Positions 4,823 to 5,046 of a stretch of 5,046 nt of DNA are shown here, in pieces. A program made the translations under genes and the position numbers. The notes beneath the pieces were generated by a model, which did no database searches, was not told where the DNA came from, and saw nothing but the letters and a program-made list of their open reading frames with translations. How positions within the stretch are numbered: position 1 is the stretch's first letter; the number at the start of each line of letters is the position of its first letter. The DNA comes from Lachnoclostridium phytofermentans (GTDB lineage Bacteria > Bacillota > Clostridia > Lachnospirales > Lachnospiraceae), in assembly GCA_003526525.1 (NCBI GenBank), contig DPVV01000588.1:1-5046 (forward strand), given 5' to 3'.

Positions 4823-5046
4823 TTATAAGTCCTTTACGGAATTTCTTAAGAAATCTTTCTTTCTTTGGATCATCTCGTCAATACGTTCTGTATAGTCAAT
4901 TACACTTTTCACGTTCTCTACTCGTTCGATACGATTTTCCTTATGAAATACAAACTTCGAAGAACCTCCAGCACCAAGTGCCAGGATTGTTTGTTTTTCT
5001 TCCATAATTAAGATATTATAGATTCCTTCTTTTCCATGTCTTGCAT
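4823..5046 (-). CDS. hemZ: HemZ, coproporphyrinogen dehydrogenase-like radical SAM protein (C-terminal end only)
   Basis: The frame is open to the window edge. The visible part is the last 73 residues plus a TAA stop, starting ARHGKEGIYNILIMEEKQT; the internal ATG at 5005 is not a start. The segments LALGAGGSSKFVF and NRIERVENVKSVIDYTERIDEMIQRK are, from memory, the characteristic C-terminus of HemZ. HemZ is a relative of oxygen-independent coproporphyrinogen III oxidase (HemN), placed in anaerobic heme synthesis. The radical-SAM CxxxCxxC motif would lie upstream, outside the window, so catalytic competence cannot be judged. Some HemN-like proteins do not perform the HemN reaction and instead handle heme (HemW). 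The stop lies 2 nt before the HD-GYP start, and the ribosome-binding site of that gene lies inside the hemZ 3' end. Confidence 0.85.
   Translation of the reverse strand, partial: ARHGKEGIYNILIMEEKQTILALGAGGSSKFVFHKENRIERVENVKSVIDYTERIDEMIQRKKDFLRNSVKDL

Noticed and set aside
1..5046. CRISPR array, insertion sequence, tRNA or rRNA
   Set aside because: No regularly spaced repeats, transposase fragments, terminal repeats, or tRNA/rRNA signatures were seen on either strand.

Overview
The window is AT-rich and every gene I can support lies on the minus strand. The gene content and style suggest an anaerobic Firmicute of the Clostridia, most likely Lachnospiraceae (Lachnoclostridium/C. phytofermentans-like). 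The signs are GGAGG ribosome-binding sites, a clostridial-type AspRS and HisRS, and the hemZ - hisS - aspS order, which I recall as common in Clostridia. That taxonomy is inference.

In the direction of transcription (high to low coordinates) the layout is: the 3' end of hemZ (radical-SAM coproporphyrinogen dehydrogenase), cut by the window edge; 2 nt later a stand-alone HD-GYP phosphohydrolase (probable cyclic-di-GMP phosphodiesterase); an 83-96 nt gap with a weak candidate promoter; hisS; a 197-nt structured spacer; aspS; a small membrane protein of the DUF1294 family whose start overlaps the aspS stop; then a 159-nt gap with a very good sigma-A-type promoter and a structured leader driving a small cold-shock protein gene (csp).

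The window is mainly housekeeping: two aminoacyl-tRNA synthetases, a tetrapyrrole enzyme, an RNA chaperone, and a signalling enzyme inserted among them. There is no mobile element, CRISPR array, rRNA or tRNA. I did not find a clearly new biological system. The points most worth a second look are the csp leader (a two-tier stem followed by nine U residues that abut the Shine-Dalgarno sequence), an apparent pair of compensating frameshifts inside csp that turns the family GPQ motif into DLR, the series of hairpins and the 32-bp-period repeat between hisS and aspS where no T-box is visible, and the HD-GYP gene wedged between hemZ and hisS.

Starts were chosen from ribosome-binding sites. aspS, hisS and csp all begin downstream of the longest possible reading frame.
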